Below are positions 5,694 through 5,861 of a stretch of DNA of 5,861 nucleotides, piece by piece. How positions within the stretch are numbered: position 1 is the first letter of the stretch; each line of letters opens with the position of its first letter. The notes below the pieces were generated by a model that saw only the letters and a program-made list of their open reading frames with translations, made no database searches and had not been told where the DNA came from. The translations under genes were made by a program, and so were the position numbers. Source of the DNA: Candidatus Latescibacterota bacterium (GTDB lineage Bacteria; Latescibacterota; UBA2968; UBA8231); contig JAJDYK010000290.1 of assembly GCA_022825185.1 (NCBI GenBank), positions 1-5,861 on the forward strand, read 5' to 3'.

Positions 5694-5861
5694 ATGAATC
5701 CCAACGACCCAATCCCATTCACAGCATTCGCCCGCTTCGAGCGGCTCACCGCCGAAAAGCCGCTGCTGTACTGCGCGCCGCCCGCGTGGGCCGCTGCCAG
5801 TCACGCCATCGTCGTGGGTGACACTGTGCATTATCTATGGGCCAAAAAGGGAGGGGACGGT
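5694..5861 (+). CDS. Unrecognised protein, N-terminal 56 residues (partial at right edge); possibly glycosidase-like
   Basis: An open frame from ATG at 5694 runs to the window edge without a stop, 56 codons, starting MNPNDPIPFTAFARFERLTA. A modest Shine-Dalgarno sequence AAGCAGG (5682-5688) lies 5 bp before the ATG, and a candidate promoter lies further upstream. The segment SHAIVVGDTVHYLWAKKGGDG (36-56; short His, Val and Trp motifs) resembles a first blade of a five-bladed beta-propeller of glycoside hydrolase family 43-like proteins, where a strand reports 'seen and shown' to a Tyr/Trp-rich turn. That likeness is weak and rests on a very short stretch. The divergent pairing with a sulfatase fits a carbohydrate-degrading function. 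There is no signal peptide. The existence of the gene is likely; the family is a guess. Confidence 0.55.
   Translation, partial: MNPNDPIPFTAFARFERLTAEKPLLYCAPPAWAAASHAIVVGDTVHYLWAKKGGDG

Overview
This GC-rich window comes from a bacterial chromosome and carries seven protein genes: five complete and one cut by each edge. Coding density is high and spacers are short. There is no tRNA, rRNA, CRISPR array, insertion sequence or phage gene. The mix of a methylcitrate-cycle pair, a DUF4416 protein, a D-amino-acid lyase with an RraA-family aldolase, a formylglycine sulfatase and short GTAGGGGC-type intergenic palindromes suggests an uncultivated heterotroph that degrades sulfated carbohydrate (for example the Latescibacterota, Poribacteria or Planctomycetes type). 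That placement is an inference with low confidence; nothing here fixes the taxon.

Layout. Positions 1-1726 (+): the 3' part of a 2-methylisocitrate lyase (prpB-like) followed by a citrate/2-methylcitrate synthase (prpC-like). Together they cover the aldol condensation and final cleavage of propionyl-CoA oxidation through methylcitrate. Positions 1729-2253 (-): a DUF4416 protein, tail to tail with prpC, with both stop codons inside one small palindrome. Positions 2254-2355: a divergent promoter region. Positions 2356-4152 (+): a two-gene operon of a fold-type III PLP enzyme (D-threonine aldolase / D-serine dehydratase family) and an RraA/HMG-aldolase-family protein, the second with a GTG start and a Shine-Dalgarno sequence that begins at the last base of the first gene's stop codon. 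Positions 4149-4244: a convergent spacer with two GC-rich hairpins, the first providing the stop codon of the aldolase gene. Positions 4245-5585 (-): a cytoplasmic type I sulfatase. Positions 5586-5693: a divergent promoter region. Positions 5694-5861 (+): the start of an unrecognised gene, possibly a beta-propeller glycosidase-like protein.

How the genes may work together. The first two genes dispose of propionyl-CoA. The PLP enzyme and the RraA-like protein are translationally adjacent and probably act in sequence on a hydroxy-D-amino acid and its oxo-acid product. If the PLP enzyme acts on D-threonine as a dehydratase, the 2-oxobutyrate formed would feed propionyl-CoA and so the neighbouring methylcitrate genes; this is a hypothesis. 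The sulfatase and the divergent edge gene look like a separate carbohydrate-use locus. I do not see a clearly new multi-gene system. The best leads are the PLP enzyme/aldolase pair, the altered active-site motif of the sulfatase, and the palindromic repeats at gene ends.
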